DNA from: an uncultured Lachnospira sp.
GTDB lineage: Bacteria; Bacillota; Clostridia; Lachnospirales; Lachnospiraceae
DNA length: 57,301 bases
NCBI GenBank assembly: GCA_944381165.1
Contig: CALWKC010000017.1
Span: forward strand, 1-57,301
Reading direction: 5' to 3'
Program-made: the position numbers and the translations under genes
The notes under the pieces: model-generated
What the model was told of the DNA's origin: nothing
Seen by the model: only the letters and a program-made list of their open reading frames with translations
The model's database searches: none
Shown here: positions 25,415 through 34,612 of the stretch, piece after piece
How the letters are laid out: each line of letters starts with the position of its first letter
Numbering within the stretch: position 1 is the stretch's first letter

Positions 25415-26653
25415 ATGGAATATAGTATTGAAGTAGAAAACCTGAGCAAGGTATATAAGCTGTATGACAAGCCTTCTGACAGACTGAAGGAGGCGCTGTC
25501 GCCTGTAAAGAAGTGTTATCACAAGGATTTTTACGCGCTGCGCGATTTGAATTTTAAGATAAAACCGGGTGAGACAGTCGGTTTTGTAGGAAAAAACGGC
25601 TCAGGGAAGTCAACGCTTCTAAAGCTGCTGACAGAGGTTTTGACGCCTACGGAGGGAAGCCTTAAGATTAACGGAAAGGTATCGGCGCTGCTTGAGCTGG
25701 GTGCAGGCTTTAACAATGAGTATACCGGCATGGAAAACATTTATCTTAACGGCACGATTATGGGTTACAGCCGTGAGGAAATGGACAAGAGGGTTGACGA
25801 CATAGTAAAATTTGCCGATATAGGCGAGTACATTAACCAGCCGGTAAAGACATATTCGAGCGGAATGTTTGTGCGCCTCGCGTTTGCGGTGGCTATAAAT
25901 GTCGAGCCGGATATTCTGATTGTAGATGAGGCGCTTGCCGTTGGAGACGTGCGTTTTCAGCTCAAGTGTATGGACAAGTTCCTTGAGTTTAAGGAAAAGG
26001 GAATAACAATACTTTATGTGAGTCATGATATAAACTCTATCAAGCGTTTCTGCACAAGGGCGATATGGATTAACGAGGGACATCTCGAGGCGGACGGAGA
26101 CGTTGATTTGATTACCGATAAATATCTTGATTACCTTAAAATGCTTGACGCACAGAGCGAGGAGAAGGACGATGCAAAGGATAATACGGGCAATGACGTG
26201 GCGAAAAGCGTAGCCGAGGGAGAGAGAGATCTGGAGTCCACTGTTGAGATTGCTGAGGTTGTGTCGCTCAAGATAATGAACAGCAGGGGCGAGGAGACGG
26301 AGGAAATTGAACACGGCGAGAAGGTAAGTCTTACGCTGACATATTACGTAAACGATACGACAATAAAAAATCCGGTTGTCGGAATAGCTTTGCTGAGACT
26401 GGATAATCTTTATGTATGCGGTTTAAATACGCTTCTGGATAAGGTTGATGTGCCGTGGGAGAAGGGATATAATTCAGTGACACTGACCTATGACAGCTTT
26501 AATCTGGTGGGCGGCGGATATTATTTTGATGTTGCCGTATACGACCAGACGGCGTCTGTTCCTTTCGATTACAGGACGAAATACAGAGAGGTTTTTGTAA
26601 AAATGGGGTATATTGCAGAGGGAATTGAGATACTTCCGCATAAGTGGAGTTGA
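25415..26653 (+). CDS. wzt: Polysaccharide ABC-exporter ATPase with C-terminal domain (Wzt type)
   Basis: This 412-residue protein has an ATPase domain in residues 1-250, with Walker A GKNGSGKST (59-67), a YSSGM signature, ILIVDEALAVGD Walker B and SHDINSI. The N-terminal FYALRDLNFKI block is typical of Wzt/TagH. A linker rich in Asp/Lys/Glu leads to a beta-rich C-terminal domain (about 275-412) of the Wzt_C kind, which in E. coli O9a recognises the chain end. It powers glycan export with the permease at 24587. ATG 25415 is set by AAATGGAGAT. The ATG at 25403 lies inside that motif. Confidence 0.93.
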   Translation: MEYSIEVENLSKVYKLYDKPSDRLKEALSPVKKCYHKDFYALRDLNFKIKPGETVGFVGKNGSGKSTLLKLLTEVLTPTEGSLKINGKVSALLELGAGFNNEYTGMENIYLNGTIMGYSREEMDKRVDDIVKFADIGEYINQPVKTYSSGMFVRLAFAVAINVEPDILIVDEALAVGDVRFQLKCMDKFLEFKEKGITILYVSHDINSIKRFCTRAIWINEGHLEADGDVDLITDKYLDYLKMLDAQSEEKDDAKDNTGNDVAKSVAEGERDLESTVEIAEVVSLKIMNSRGEETEEIEHGEKVSLTLTYYVNDTTIKNPVVGIALLRLDNLYVCGLNTLLDKVDVPWEKGYNSVTLTYDSFNLVGGGYYFDVAVYDQTASVPFDYRTKYREVFVKMGYIAEGIEILPHKWS

Positions 26654-26694
26654 TTGATATGCTTCTGTACAGGTGGAATTAAAAGGAGAAAAAA

Positions 26695-27930
26695 ATGAAA
26701 TACGCAACTGAGATTGATTTTTCATTTAATAACACAATGACAATTTTCATCAACAATATAAAGGATAGTTCCACGGTGCTGGAGTTCGGGCCTGCGAGCG
26801 GCAGGCTCACCAGGTATCTGAAGAATGAGAAGAACTGCTCGGTTTATATTGTTGAACTGGACGAAGAGGCGGGGAAGATTGCCGCGCAGTGGGCGGAGGA
26901 TTGTGTCATTGGAGACATACAGGACTATGAGTGGGTTGAAAGGTTTGCCGGAATAAAGTTCGACTATATTTTATTTGCCGATGTGCTTGAGCATCTTACC
27001 CGCGCGGAGGAGGTCATGAAAAGGGTTGCGGACATGCTTGCGCCTGACGGAAGAATATGTGTTTCAGTTCCGAATATAGCGCATAACTCTGTTATAATTG
27101 ACCTTCTGAAAAATAAATTTGACTATACCTCCACAGGGCTTATGGACAGCACGCATGTTCATTTCTATACGAGGGAATCTCTTGACAGATTTGTGGCGCA
27201 GTGCGGTCTGTATGTGGAGAAGCGCTATGCCACCTACACTCAGGTGGGGCTGAATGAATTTGAGAATACCTATGCAGAGCTTCCCGAAAAATTGGCAAAT
27301 ATGCTTAAAACAAGAAAATATGGGGAAGTATATCAGTATGTATATATTATTTCAAAGAATGCCGACGCGCAGAATCTTGATGAGATTATAAAATACGCCG
27401 ATTATCTGTATGCCCAGGCCTTTTTTGACTACGGAAGAGGCGGTTATGAGGAATATACCAGATGGCATGTGCATGCCGATGAAAAACATTATATTTATGA
27501 GTGCAGTGATATTTCGGGGGCTGTGAAGCTGAGATTTGACCCGGCAAATTTTCCGTGCAGCATTAAGCTTATAAAAGTACAGGGCATTGAGGGTGAGCAG
27601 AGCGAGGAGCTCGAATTTGATTCCTGCAATGCATATTTCAGGGATGGAAATATTTTCTTCTTTGACAATAATGACGGGCAGCTTCATTTTAAGCTGTCCA
27701 AGCCGCATTACGACAAAATAGTTATCGAGGCAGAGCACATGACTATGGAGGAGACTGCGAGGCTCATGAATGACTGCATAATCAAAGAGCGGGCAGAATT
27801 ACAGCAAAAAAATCAGCTTATTGCCGAGCAGAGAGATAAAATAGAATTTTTCAGACAGTTTATTTCTAGGAATCCTATCTATACACTGTATAAAATGTAT
27901 TGCAAAAAAAATCACAGGGATGTAGAATAG
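26695..27930 (+). CDS. SAM-dependent methyltransferase with C-terminal helical tail
   Basis: This 411-residue protein has a class I methyltransferase domain (about 20-190): VLEFGPASGRLTRYL for the SAM glycine loop, YIVELDEEAG, and FDYILFADVLEHL. A beta-rich middle domain (about 235-350) follows. The last 50 residues are helical and charged (ERAELQQKNQLIAEQRD) and look like a short coiled coil. Directly after a Wzt with a C-terminal domain, a methyltransferase with a coiled-coil end recalls WbdD-type chain terminators that cap O-antigen before export. No kinase domain is seen. The capping role is inferred. AAAAGGAGAAAAA precedes the ATG. Confidence 0.8.
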   Translation: MKYATEIDFSFNNTMTIFINNIKDSSTVLEFGPASGRLTRYLKNEKNCSVYIVELDEEAGKIAAQWAEDCVIGDIQDYEWVERFAGIKFDYILFADVLEHLTRAEEVMKRVADMLAPDGRICVSVPNIAHNSVIIDLLKNKFDYTSTGLMDSTHVHFYTRESLDRFVAQCGLYVEKRYATYTQVGLNEFENTYAELPEKLANMLKTRKYGEVYQYVYIISKNADAQNLDEIIKYADYLYAQAFFDYGRGGYEEYTRWHVHADEKHYIYECSDISGAVKLRFDPANFPCSIKLIKVQGIEGEQSEELEFDSCNAYFRDGNIFFFDNNDGQLHFKLSKPHYDKIVIEAEHMTMEETARLMNDCIIKERAELQQKNQLIAEQRDKIEFFRQFISRNPIYTLYKMYCKKNHRDVE

Positions 27931-27969
27931 TAAATTGGTATAAAAGTCAATACAGGAATGGAGACGATT

Positions 27970-29184
27970 ATGTCGAAAAGAAAGAAAGTTGCGGTATTAA
28001 ATCCGTATGTCGCTACCAGAGGCGGCGGAGAGAAGCATATGGGGTATCTTTGCCAGTTCATGGAGGAGTATTATAACCATGAGGTGGATATAGATATTCT
28101 TGTTCACAGCAATGAAGTTTTTGATGTATATGCCGATGATTTTGTGACAATCGAGGATTTAAACAGACAGTTCGGACTTGACCTGAAAAATACTCAGATT
28201 CGTCGGCTGGCGCTGCCGTACATGCCGTATGTTGACGGATATAAGCAGTATCTCAAGAACAAGAGGGCGCTTGAGAGAGCCACGAAAGAATACGATTTAT
28301 TTATCAACTTTATGTTTTTGAGCAAACATATAGGAAAGGCTAAAAAGAATATATATGAGGTGATGTTTCCGCCGTTAAGATACAGGTGGGAGCTTAATAA
28401 GACAATTTTTCATAAGCTTTTCGGAGCTTTTTTGGATGCTCTTTATTATAGAAGCTATGATGTTTTTATAAGCAATTCACAGTTTACGAACAGGTGGCAG
28501 GAGGAGTACTGGGGAAAAAGCCAAAAGGATTATGTCGTGTACCCGCCTGTGTTCAGTGAAAAAGAGATTGAGGGCAGATATGAGGAGTCAAAGAAGAAAA
28601 ATATTATTATAAGCGTAGGCCGCTTTTTTGTCTCTGCGCACAGCAAGAAGCAGCTTGAGATGGTGCAGTTTTTCGTTAAGCATCAGGATATTTTCAAGGA
28701 TTATGAATATCATCTCTGCGGAGCTGTGTCAGATGACGCGGCGGACAGGGAATATCTGCAGAAGGTAAGGGACGAGGCTGCAAAGGTGGACAATGTATTT
28801 ATTCATCTGTCATGCGGTCATGACGAGCTTATGGAGCTTTACAGCCAGGCAAAGATTTTCTGGCATGGTACCGGATACCTTGTAGATGAGGATAAGGAGC
28901 CGGAGAAGATGGAACACTTCGGGATAACGACGGTCGAGGCAATGAGCTTCGGAGCAGTTCCGGTTGTAATCAACAAGGGAGGACAGAAGGAGACCGTGAG
29001 CGAGGGCGTCAACGGCTTCCGCTGGGAGACGGAGCAGGAGTGTGTCGAAAAGACAAAGAAGCTTATAGATGACGATGCTCTCAGGGAGAAATTTGCGGCT
29101 AAGTCTGTAGAACTTGCAAAAAATTATTCGATAGAGAAGTTCTATGATGCAAACAGGAGAATTTTTGATGAGTACAAAATATGA
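27970..29184 (+). CDS. GT4-type glycosyltransferase
   Basis: This 404-residue GT-B enzyme has an N-terminal half with VAVLNPYVATRGGGEKHMGYL and a donor-binding half with IISVGRFFVSAHSKKQLEMV, YHLCGAVSD and AKIFWHGTGYLVDE followed by EHFGITTVEAMSFGAVPVV, the E-x7-E-like motif. The donor could be GDP-mannose or another nucleotide sugar. ATG 27970 is set by AGGAATGGAGACG, whose embedded ATG (27958) is in frame. The end overlaps the next gene by 17 bases, so the two are coupled. Confidence 0.88.
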   Translation: MSKRKKVAVLNPYVATRGGGEKHMGYLCQFMEEYYNHEVDIDILVHSNEVFDVYADDFVTIEDLNRQFGLDLKNTQIRRLALPYMPYVDGYKQYLKNKRALERATKEYDLFINFMFLSKHIGKAKKNIYEVMFPPLRYRWELNKTIFHKLFGAFLDALYYRSYDVFISNSQFTNRWQEEYWGKSQKDYVVYPPVFSEKEIEGRYEESKKKNIIISVGRFFVSAHSKKQLEMVQFFVKHQDIFKDYEYHLCGAVSDDAADREYLQKVRDEAAKVDNVFIHLSCGHDELMELYSQAKIFWHGTGYLVDEDKEPEKMEHFGITTVEAMSFGAVPVVINKGGQKETVSEGVNGFRWETEQECVEKTKKLIDDDALREKFAAKSVELAKNYSIEKFYDANRRIFDEYKI

Positions 29185-30370
29185 TGTGTCTGTTGTGGTC
29201 ATAAATTACAACAGCAAAAAGTATATTGACAACCTTTTTGAATCGCTTGTGAGGCTTAAGCACAGTGATTTTACATTCCAGGTGGTTGTAGTGGATAATG
29301 CATCTTCTGACGATTCTGTAGAGTATCTTGAGAGCAGACGCTTTGACCGGGATATTGATTTAAAGATTGTAAAGTCTGAAACAAACAGGGGCTTTGCGGG
29401 CGGAAATAATTTCGGCGTGGAGCATTCGGACGGTGAATATATTGTATTTTTAAATAATGACACTGCAGTAGACGAGATGTGGCTTGAGACGCTGTATCAT
29501 TTTATCAGGGACAGCAAAAACTGTGTTATGGCAAATTCAAAGCTTTTATTTTTCTATGACTATGTTACATTTTCGTTCATAACAGCCGATAAAATCGAGC
29601 TTGACAGAAATATCAGAATAAACGGTCATGATCACTATGCCGACGGAAAGTTTATAGAAAACTGTCTCTGTGAGGAGCATACGCTTGTATGTTTCGGGCA
29701 TACAACAGTTAAGCTTCCGCTTTTGGACAAGAGCGGAGGACACACGTTTGTGTTTGACGTGAAAAAATGGAATGCGGACACGGATGCCGTTATAGTCGGC
29801 GGAAAGGAATACAAGGCCGACAAGGACGGAAAAATCACAGTCACTCTCACGGAAGAAGAGGTTGAGAGCCTCAGGGTTACGCTTGTCCAGAACGCGGGCT
29901 CTGGGATAGACAGCGTTTATAACGGATATGATATAGGCTTCTGCAAGCCGGACGGAGAGGAGTACTCAAAACCGTATGAGCTGAGCAACGGCTGCGGCGC
30001 TTCAATTATAATGAAGAAAAAGGATTTTGAGGATTGCGGAGGCTTTGACGAACAGTTTTTCATGTATTACGAGGATACCGATTTGTCGTTCAGAATGAAA
30101 GCAAACGGAGGAAAAATCATGTTCTGTCCTTCATCTGTTGTCAGACATATCCATACCGGCAGCAGCACGGAGTGGTCGCCTTTTTTTACTTATCATGTAT
30201 ACCGCAACAAGCTGTTGTTTTTATATAAAAACTTTAATAAGAGACTCTTCTTTATATATTTTATAAGACAGTATATCGACGGTATCAGAAGTAAGGATAA
30301 CGCAAAGAAGCGCGGCTGTAAGGACGCGTATAAAATAGCTTTTAAGAAGGCAAAGGGAATCAAATATTGA
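29168..30370 (+). CDS. GT2 glycosyltransferase with an inserted beta-rich domain
   Basis: This 400-residue protein has the GT2 N-terminal part in residues 1-125: [37 protein letters not shown] and FLNNDTA with the metal-binding acidic pair. The acceptor part ([30 protein letters not shown]) begins only at about 274. Between them, about 135-245 form a strand-rich insert containing [19 protein letters not shown] and [10 protein letters not shown], which the family normally lacks. It may be a carbohydrate-binding module. ATG 29168 follows CAGGAG and overlaps the preceding gene. Donor unknown, possibly dTDP-rhamnose. Confidence 0.85.
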   Translation: MSTKYDVSVVVINYNSKKYIDNLFESLVRLKHSDFTFQVVVVDNASSDDSVEYLESRRFDRDIDLKIVKSETNRGFAGGNNFGVEHSDGEYIVFLNNDTAVDEMWLETLYHFIRDSKNCVMANSKLLFFYDYVTFSFITADKIELDRNIRINGHDHYADGKFIENCLCEEHTLVCFGHTTVKLPLLDKSGGHTFVFDVKKWNADTDAVIVGGKEYKADKDGKITVTLTEEEVESLRVTLVQNAGSGIDSVYNGYDIGFCKPDGEEYSKPYELSNGCGASIIMKKKDFEDCGGFDEQFFMYYEDTDLSFRMKANGGKIMFCPSSVVRHIHTGSSTEWSPFFTYHVYRNKLLFLYKNFNKRLFFIYFIRQYIDGIRSKDNAKKRGCKDAYKIAFKKAKGIKY

Positions 30371-30399
30371 GCATGAAGACTCAGGAACGGAGGACAAAC

Positions 30400-31278
30400 T
30401 TGAAGGGGATTATTTTAGCAGGCGGAAGCGGAACAAGACTTTATCCGCTGACTATGGTAACAAGCAAACAGCTCTTACCGGTTTATGACAAACCGATGAT
30501 TTTTTATCCGCTGTCTGTGCTTATGATGGCGGGAATAAGAGAGATACTTATTATTTCAACACCACATGATTTATCTAATTTTGAGAGTCTTTTCGGAGAC
30601 GGAAGCGAGCTCGGACTTAAGCTCTCATATAAAGAGCAGCCGTCACCTGACGGTCTTGCGCAGGCGTTTATACTCGGTGAGGAGTTCATTGACGGCGATT
30701 CGTGCGCAATGGTTTTGGGAGATAATATTTTTTATGGCAGCGGACTTGTTAAACACTTGAGACATGCGGCAGAAAAGCAGGACGGTGCAACAGTTTTCGG
30801 ATACTATGTCGATGACCCCGAGAGGTTTGGCATTGTGGAATTTGACGAGAACGGAAAGGCAATATCAATAGAAGAGAAGCCTGAGCATCCTAAGTCTAAC
30901 TACTGTGTTACAGGTCTTTATTTTTATGATAAAAATGTCTGTGAGTACGCGAAGCAGATTAAGCCTTCGGCGAGAGGAGAGCTTGAGATTACCGATTTAA
31001 ACAGAATATATCTCGAGAAGGGTAAGCTCGATGTTGTAACTCTGGGAAGAGGATATGCGTGGCTTGACACGGGAACTGTGGATGCGCTCTCAGAGGCGAC
31101 AGAATTTATAAAGGTTATAGAGAACAGACAGGGAATACAGATTTCTGCCATAGAAGAAATCGCATACAAAAACGGCTGGATTACTCGCGAACAGCTGGAA
31201 AACCATGCCGTAAAATACGGGAAATCACCGTACGGAAAGCATCTTAAAAAGGTTGCAGAGGGTAAAATCAAGTATTGA
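30400..31278 (+). CDS. rfbA: Glucose-1-phosphate thymidylyltransferase
   Basis: This 292-residue enzyme makes dTDP-glucose from dTTP and glucose-1-phosphate, the first step to dTDP-L-rhamnose. It has [38 protein letters not shown] and [14 protein letters not shown]. The length from the TTG at 30400 is normal for the family and GGAGG sits six bases before it, so TTG is preferred to the upstream TTG (30367) or ATG (30373). It heads the rfbA-B-D-C set. Confidence 0.96.
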   Translation: MKGIILAGGSGTRLYPLTMVTSKQLLPVYDKPMIFYPLSVLMMAGIREILIISTPHDLSNFESLFGDGSELGLKLSYKEQPSPDGLAQAFILGEEFIDGDSCAMVLGDNIFYGSGLVKHLRHAAEKQDGATVFGYYVDDPERFGIVEFDENGKAISIEEKPEHPKSNYCVTGLYFYDKNVCEYAKQIKPSARGELEITDLNRIYLEKGKLDVVTLGRGYAWLDTGTVDALSEATEFIKVIENRQGIQISAIEEIAYKNGWITREQLENHAVKYGKSPYGKHLKKVAEGKIKY

Positions 31279-31328
31279 TAGTATTATGATTGACAAGCGC
31301 AAAAGGCAGCGCAGAAACGAGGATAATT

Positions 31329-32366
31329 ATGAAAATTATAGTTACAGGCGGAGCCGGATTTATCGGCGGAAATTTTGTACACTACATGCTGGATAAGCAT
31401 CCGGAGGATATAATTATATGTCTTGACAAGCTTACATATGCAGGAAATATGGAAACGCTTGCAGATGTAATGGATAATCCGAACTTTAAATTTGTAAAGG
31501 CGGACATCGCTGACAGAGATGCGGTATATTCTCTGTTTGAGGAGGAGAAGCCTGATATAATTGTAAATTTTGCTGCGGAGAGTCACGTTGACCGCTCTAT
31601 TGACAATCCGGGAATATTTTTGCAGACAAATGTAATCGGCACGGGGGTTTTGCTTGACGCGTGCAGAAAATACGGAATAAAGAGGTATCATCAGGTTTCT
31701 ACCGATGAGGTGTACGGAGACCTTCCGCTTGACCGTCCGGATTTGTTCTTTACAGAGGAGACTCCGCTTCACACATCAAGTCCTTATTCGGCGTCAAAGG
31801 CGAGCGCCGATTTGCTGGTAATGGCATATCACAGGACTTTCGGTCTTCCGGCTACAATTTCAAGATGTTCAAACAATTACGGTCCGTATCATTTTCCTGA
31901 GAAGCTTATTCCTCTCATGATTGCAAATGTCCTTAACGGAAAGCCTGTTCCGGTATACGGCAAGGGTGAAAATGTGCGTGACTGGCTCTATGTCGAGGAC
32001 CACTGCAGCGCCATTGATCTGATTATAAGAAACGGAAGAGTGGGCGAGGTCTACAATATAGGCGGACACAACGAGAGAACTAACCTTGAGGTTGTAAGGA
32101 CTGTTCTTGCTGAGCTCGGAAAGGGCGATGAGATGATAACCTATGTTACCGACAGACCGGGACATGACAGAAGATACGCGATTGACCCGACGAAGATGCA
32201 CAATGAGCTCGGCTGGCTTCCTCAGACGAAGTTTGACGACGGCATCAAAAAGACCGTTAAATGGTATCTTGAGCACAGAGACTGGTGGGAGCATATCATT
32301 TCGGGAGATTACCAGAATTATTATCAGAATATGTACGGAGACAGAGAGCATAAGTTTGAAAAATAA
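31329..32366 (+). CDS. rfbB: dTDP-glucose 4,6-dehydratase
   Basis: This 345-residue SDR enzyme makes dTDP-4-keto-6-deoxyglucose. It shows VTGGAGFIGGNF, FAAESHVDRSIDNP, STDEVYGDL, and the YSASKASADLL stretch with the catalytic Tyr and Lys, followed by NNYGPYHFPEKLIP. ATG 31329 follows ACGAGG. Upstream in-frame TTG codons give non-homologous residues. Second step of the dTDP-rhamnose pathway. Confidence 0.97.
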   Translation: MKIIVTGGAGFIGGNFVHYMLDKHPEDIIICLDKLTYAGNMETLADVMDNPNFKFVKADIADRDAVYSLFEEEKPDIIVNFAAESHVDRSIDNPGIFLQTNVIGTGVLLDACRKYGIKRYHQVSTDEVYGDLPLDRPDLFFTEETPLHTSSPYSASKASADLLVMAYHRTFGLPATISRCSNNYGPYHFPEKLIPLMIANVLNGKPVPVYGKGENVRDWLYVEDHCSAIDLIIRNGRVGEVYNIGGHNERTNLEVVRTVLAELGKGDEMITYVTDRPGHDRRYAIDPTKMHNELGWLPQTKFDDGIKKTVKWYLEHRDWWEHIISGDYQNYYQNMYGDREHKFEK

Positions 32367-32429
32367 TTGAGGACTGCGCATTTAATGCGCATAGGTTTAC
32401 CGCTGACCTCAGCAGAAAGGAATTGGCAT

Positions 32430-33284
32430 ATGAAGGTTTTGGTTACAGGTGTTAAGGGACAGCTCGGGTTTGATGTTGTCAATGAACTTAAAAAACGCGG
32501 ACATACTCCTGTTGGGGTTGACGTGGAGGATATGGATATTACCGACGCCGGGGCGGTTGACAGAGTTGTAGGCGAGGCTGCTCCTGACGCGGTCATTCAC
32601 TGCGCGGCCTATACCGCAGTTGACAGGGCTGAGGAGGATGTTGACACATGCAGGAGAGTCAATGCGTACGGTACGGAGAATATCGCAAAGGTATGCGCGC
32701 GTCTCGGCTGTAAGCTTATGTATATAAGCACCGATTATGTGTTTGACGGCGAGGGAACAAGACCATGGGAGCCTGATGATGCTGTCACAAAACCTCTTAA
32801 CGTGTACGGTCAGACAAAATATGAGGGAGAACTGGCGGTGAGAGCCAACGTATCCAAATATTTTATAGTGCGTATTGCTTGGGTGTTCGGTGTAAACGGA
32901 AATAATTTTATTAAGACAATGCTTCGACTTGGAAAAGAGCGCGGGGCAGTAAGCGTAGTGAACGACCAGATAGGCTCTCCGACATACACATACGATTTGG
33001 CGGTGCTTTTGTGCGATATGATTGAGAGTGATAAATACGGCAATTATCATGCCACAAATGAAGGGCTGTGCAGCTGGTATGATTTCGCATGTGAGATATT
33101 TAAGTGTGCCGGTATGGACGTAAAGGTTACGCCGGTTCCAGCCACAGAATTTCCTTCGAAAGCAAAGCGCCCGTACAACAGCCGTATGAGTAAGGAGAAG
33201 CTTTCGGAGAACGGGTTTAAAAGGCTGCCGTCATGGCAGGATGCAACAAAGCGATATGTTGATATTCTTATGAACAAAAACTAA
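32430..33284 (+). CDS. rfbD: dTDP-4-dehydrorhamnose reductase
   Basis: This 284-residue SDR enzyme performs the last reduction to dTDP-L-rhamnose. Visible are VTGVKGQLG, HCAAYTAVDRAEED, ISTDYVFDG and NVYGQTKYEGE with the Tyr-Lys pair, then RIAWVFG and DQIGSPTYTYDLA. ATG 32430 follows AAAGGA. The frame is open upstream to 32367 but without similarity. It is placed before rfbC, so the order is A-B-D-C. Confidence 0.96.
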   Translation: MKVLVTGVKGQLGFDVVNELKKRGHTPVGVDVEDMDITDAGAVDRVVGEAAPDAVIHCAAYTAVDRAEEDVDTCRRVNAYGTENIAKVCARLGCKLMYISTDYVFDGEGTRPWEPDDAVTKPLNVYGQTKYEGELAVRANVSKYFIVRIAWVFGVNGNNFIKTMLRLGKERGAVSVVNDQIGSPTYTYDLAVLLCDMIESDKYGNYHATNEGLCSWYDFACEIFKCAGMDVKVTPVPATEFPSKAKRPYNSRMSKEKLSENGFKRLPSWQDATKRYVDILMNKN

Positions 33285-33324
33285 AAGCATTATTCCGATG
33301 AGCGGAGAGGAGTTTTGAAAAGCT

Positions 33325-33885
33325 ATGGGTAAAATTACGGTTACAAAATGTGACATTGAGGGCTTATATGTTATAGAGCCTGCCGTGTTCGGTGACAAGC
33401 GCGGATATTTCATGGAGACCTACAACCAGAATGATTTCAAGGAGGCTGGGCTTGACATGGTTTTTGTTCAGGACAACCAGTCTATGAGTACAAAGAATGT
33501 GCTCAGAGGGCTTCATTTTCAGATTAATCATCCGCAGGGAAAGCTTGTGCGCTGCATAAGGGGAAAGGTGTTTGATGTTGCAGTTGATATACGCAAGGGC
33601 TCGCCTACATTCGGAAAGTGGTTCGGAGTTGAGCTGTCGGCTGAAAACAAAAAGCAGTTTTATATCTCTCCGGGCTTTGCTCACGGATTTGTAGTGTTAA
33701 GCGATGAGGCGGAGTTTGCGTATAAGTGTACTGATTTTTATCATCCTGACGACGAGGGAGGTCTTGCGTGGAATGACCCGGAAATCGGCATCAAGTGGCC
33801 TGTCAGCTCTTCGGATGAGCTTAACATTTCGGACAAGGATAAGAAATGGGAAGGACTTGACAGTCTTTCAAAGTGGTTTAAGTAA
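33325..33885 (+). CDS. rfbC: dTDP-4-dehydrorhamnose 3,5-epimerase
   Basis: This 186-residue cupin-fold enzyme epimerises C3 and C5 of the keto-sugar. FGDKRGYFMETYNQ, VQDNQSMSTKNVLRGLHFQ (with the catalytic His) and YISPGFAHGFVVLSDEAEFAYKCTDFY are diagnostic. The length is normal. GAGAGGAG lies about 12 bases before the ATG, a long spacing. The next gene, a GtrA protein, starts 25 bases later. Confidence 0.96.
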   Translation: MGKITVTKCDIEGLYVIEPAVFGDKRGYFMETYNQNDFKEAGLDMVFVQDNQSMSTKNVLRGLHFQINHPQGKLVRCIRGKVFDVAVDIRKGSPTFGKWFGVELSAENKKQFYISPGFAHGFVVLSDEAEFAYKCTDFYHPDDEGGLAWNDPEIGIKWPVSSSDELNISDKDKKWEGLDSLSKWFK

Positions 33886-33910
33886 GATACGGGAAAGTTA
33901 AAGGTGAAAA

Positions 33911-34426
33911 ATGGGGAAAAAATTATATGACCTTATAGAAAAAATTGCCTTTTGGTTTTTGGGGCTGATTTTCAAGCTGTTAAAAAAGGATATGACGGAA
34001 CAGGTACGCAGTACTTTTACGGAGTTTATCAAGTTTGGACTTGTCGGCGTGTCGAACACAATAGTCTCATATCTCTTGTATGCGGTAACGCTGCAAGTGC
34101 TTATAAAGCTGAACATTTTTCCGGCTTTTGACTACATAATCGCAAATATTGTTTCATTTCTTCTGAGTGTTTTATGGTCTTTTTACTGGAACAACAAATA
34201 TGTGTTCAAGCTTAAGGACGGTGAGGAGCGCAGTATTTGGAGAGCTCTTTTAAAGACATATGTATCTTACGGCGTCACAGGTATTGTGCTTAATAATATA
34301 CTGCTGTTTTTGTGGGTTGACACGCTTGGAATTCACAAAATGGTGGCGCCGATTATTAACCTTGTAATTAATATTCCGATTAACTTTTTCATGAATAAGC
34401 TGTGGGCTTTCAGTAAAAAGAAATAG
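33911..34426 (+). CDS. GtrA-family membrane protein (first copy)
   Basis: This 171-residue protein has four membrane helices in the GtrA pattern (about 40-165): EFIKFGLVGVSNTIVSYLLY, ANIVSFLLSVLWSFYWNNKYVF and a last NLVINIPINFFMNKLWAF. An N-terminal extension of 35 residues is hydrophobic and basic. GtrA proteins are thought to flip polyprenyl-phosphate-sugar outward for extracytoplasmic glycosylation. AAAGGTG lies before the ATG. A chain of hairpins follows. A shorter GtrA lies at 38325, next to its likely partner transferase. Confidence 0.88.
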   Translation: MGKKLYDLIEKIAFWFLGLIFKLLKKDMTEQVRSTFTEFIKFGLVGVSNTIVSYLLYAVTLQVLIKLNIFPAFDYIIANIVSFLLSVLWSFYWNNKYVFKLKDGEERSIWRALLKTYVSYGVTGIVLNNILLFLWVDTLGIHKMVAPIINLVINIPINFFMNKLWAFSKKK

Positions 34427-34451
34427 AATGTTATGTGCAAAAAGCGAGCGC

Positions 34452-34465
34452 AGGAATGGAGATTA
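34452..34465 (+). repeat. Duplicated RBS-like segment AGGAATGGAGATTA
   Basis: The same 14-mer occurs at 34597-34610 as the ribosome-binding region of manC. Here it leads to no gene: the base triplet where a start would stand is GCG. It looks like the tail of an older module copy. Confidence 0.6.
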
Positions 34466-34469
34466 GTGC

Positions 34470-34574
34470 GAAAAATCACGCTGAAGCGCTGATTTTTCAC
34501 ACAGCTATTTGCTTCTGAGCGAAAGCAAATAGCTCTGATGGCAGATGAGAAACCGCCTGCGCGGATTTCTCATC
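34470..34574. repeat. Chain of three hairpins (intergenic module)
   Basis: Stem 1 pairs GAAAAATCA (34470-34478) with 34490-34498. Stem 2 is 12 bp perfect, 34503-34514 with 34523-34534. Stem 3 pairs GATGAGAAA and CCGC (34544-34556) with 34561-34574, with one bulged A. The chain ends shortly before the manC ribosome-binding site. A similar chain lies at 55876-55980. Confidence 0.75.
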
Positions 34575-34612
34575 GCCTCTTCGCGACAAGTCGCTCAGGA
34601 ATGGAGATTAAT
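34575..34612 (+). promoter_or_regulatory. Conserved 38-base leader with RBS of manC
   Basis: This segment matches 55983-56020 at about 30 of 38 bases. The shared core is CTCTTCGCGA, then CGCTC, then GGAATGGAGAT, and it ends directly before the ATG in both places. The repeat thus supplies the ribosome-binding site. Confidence 0.7.
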
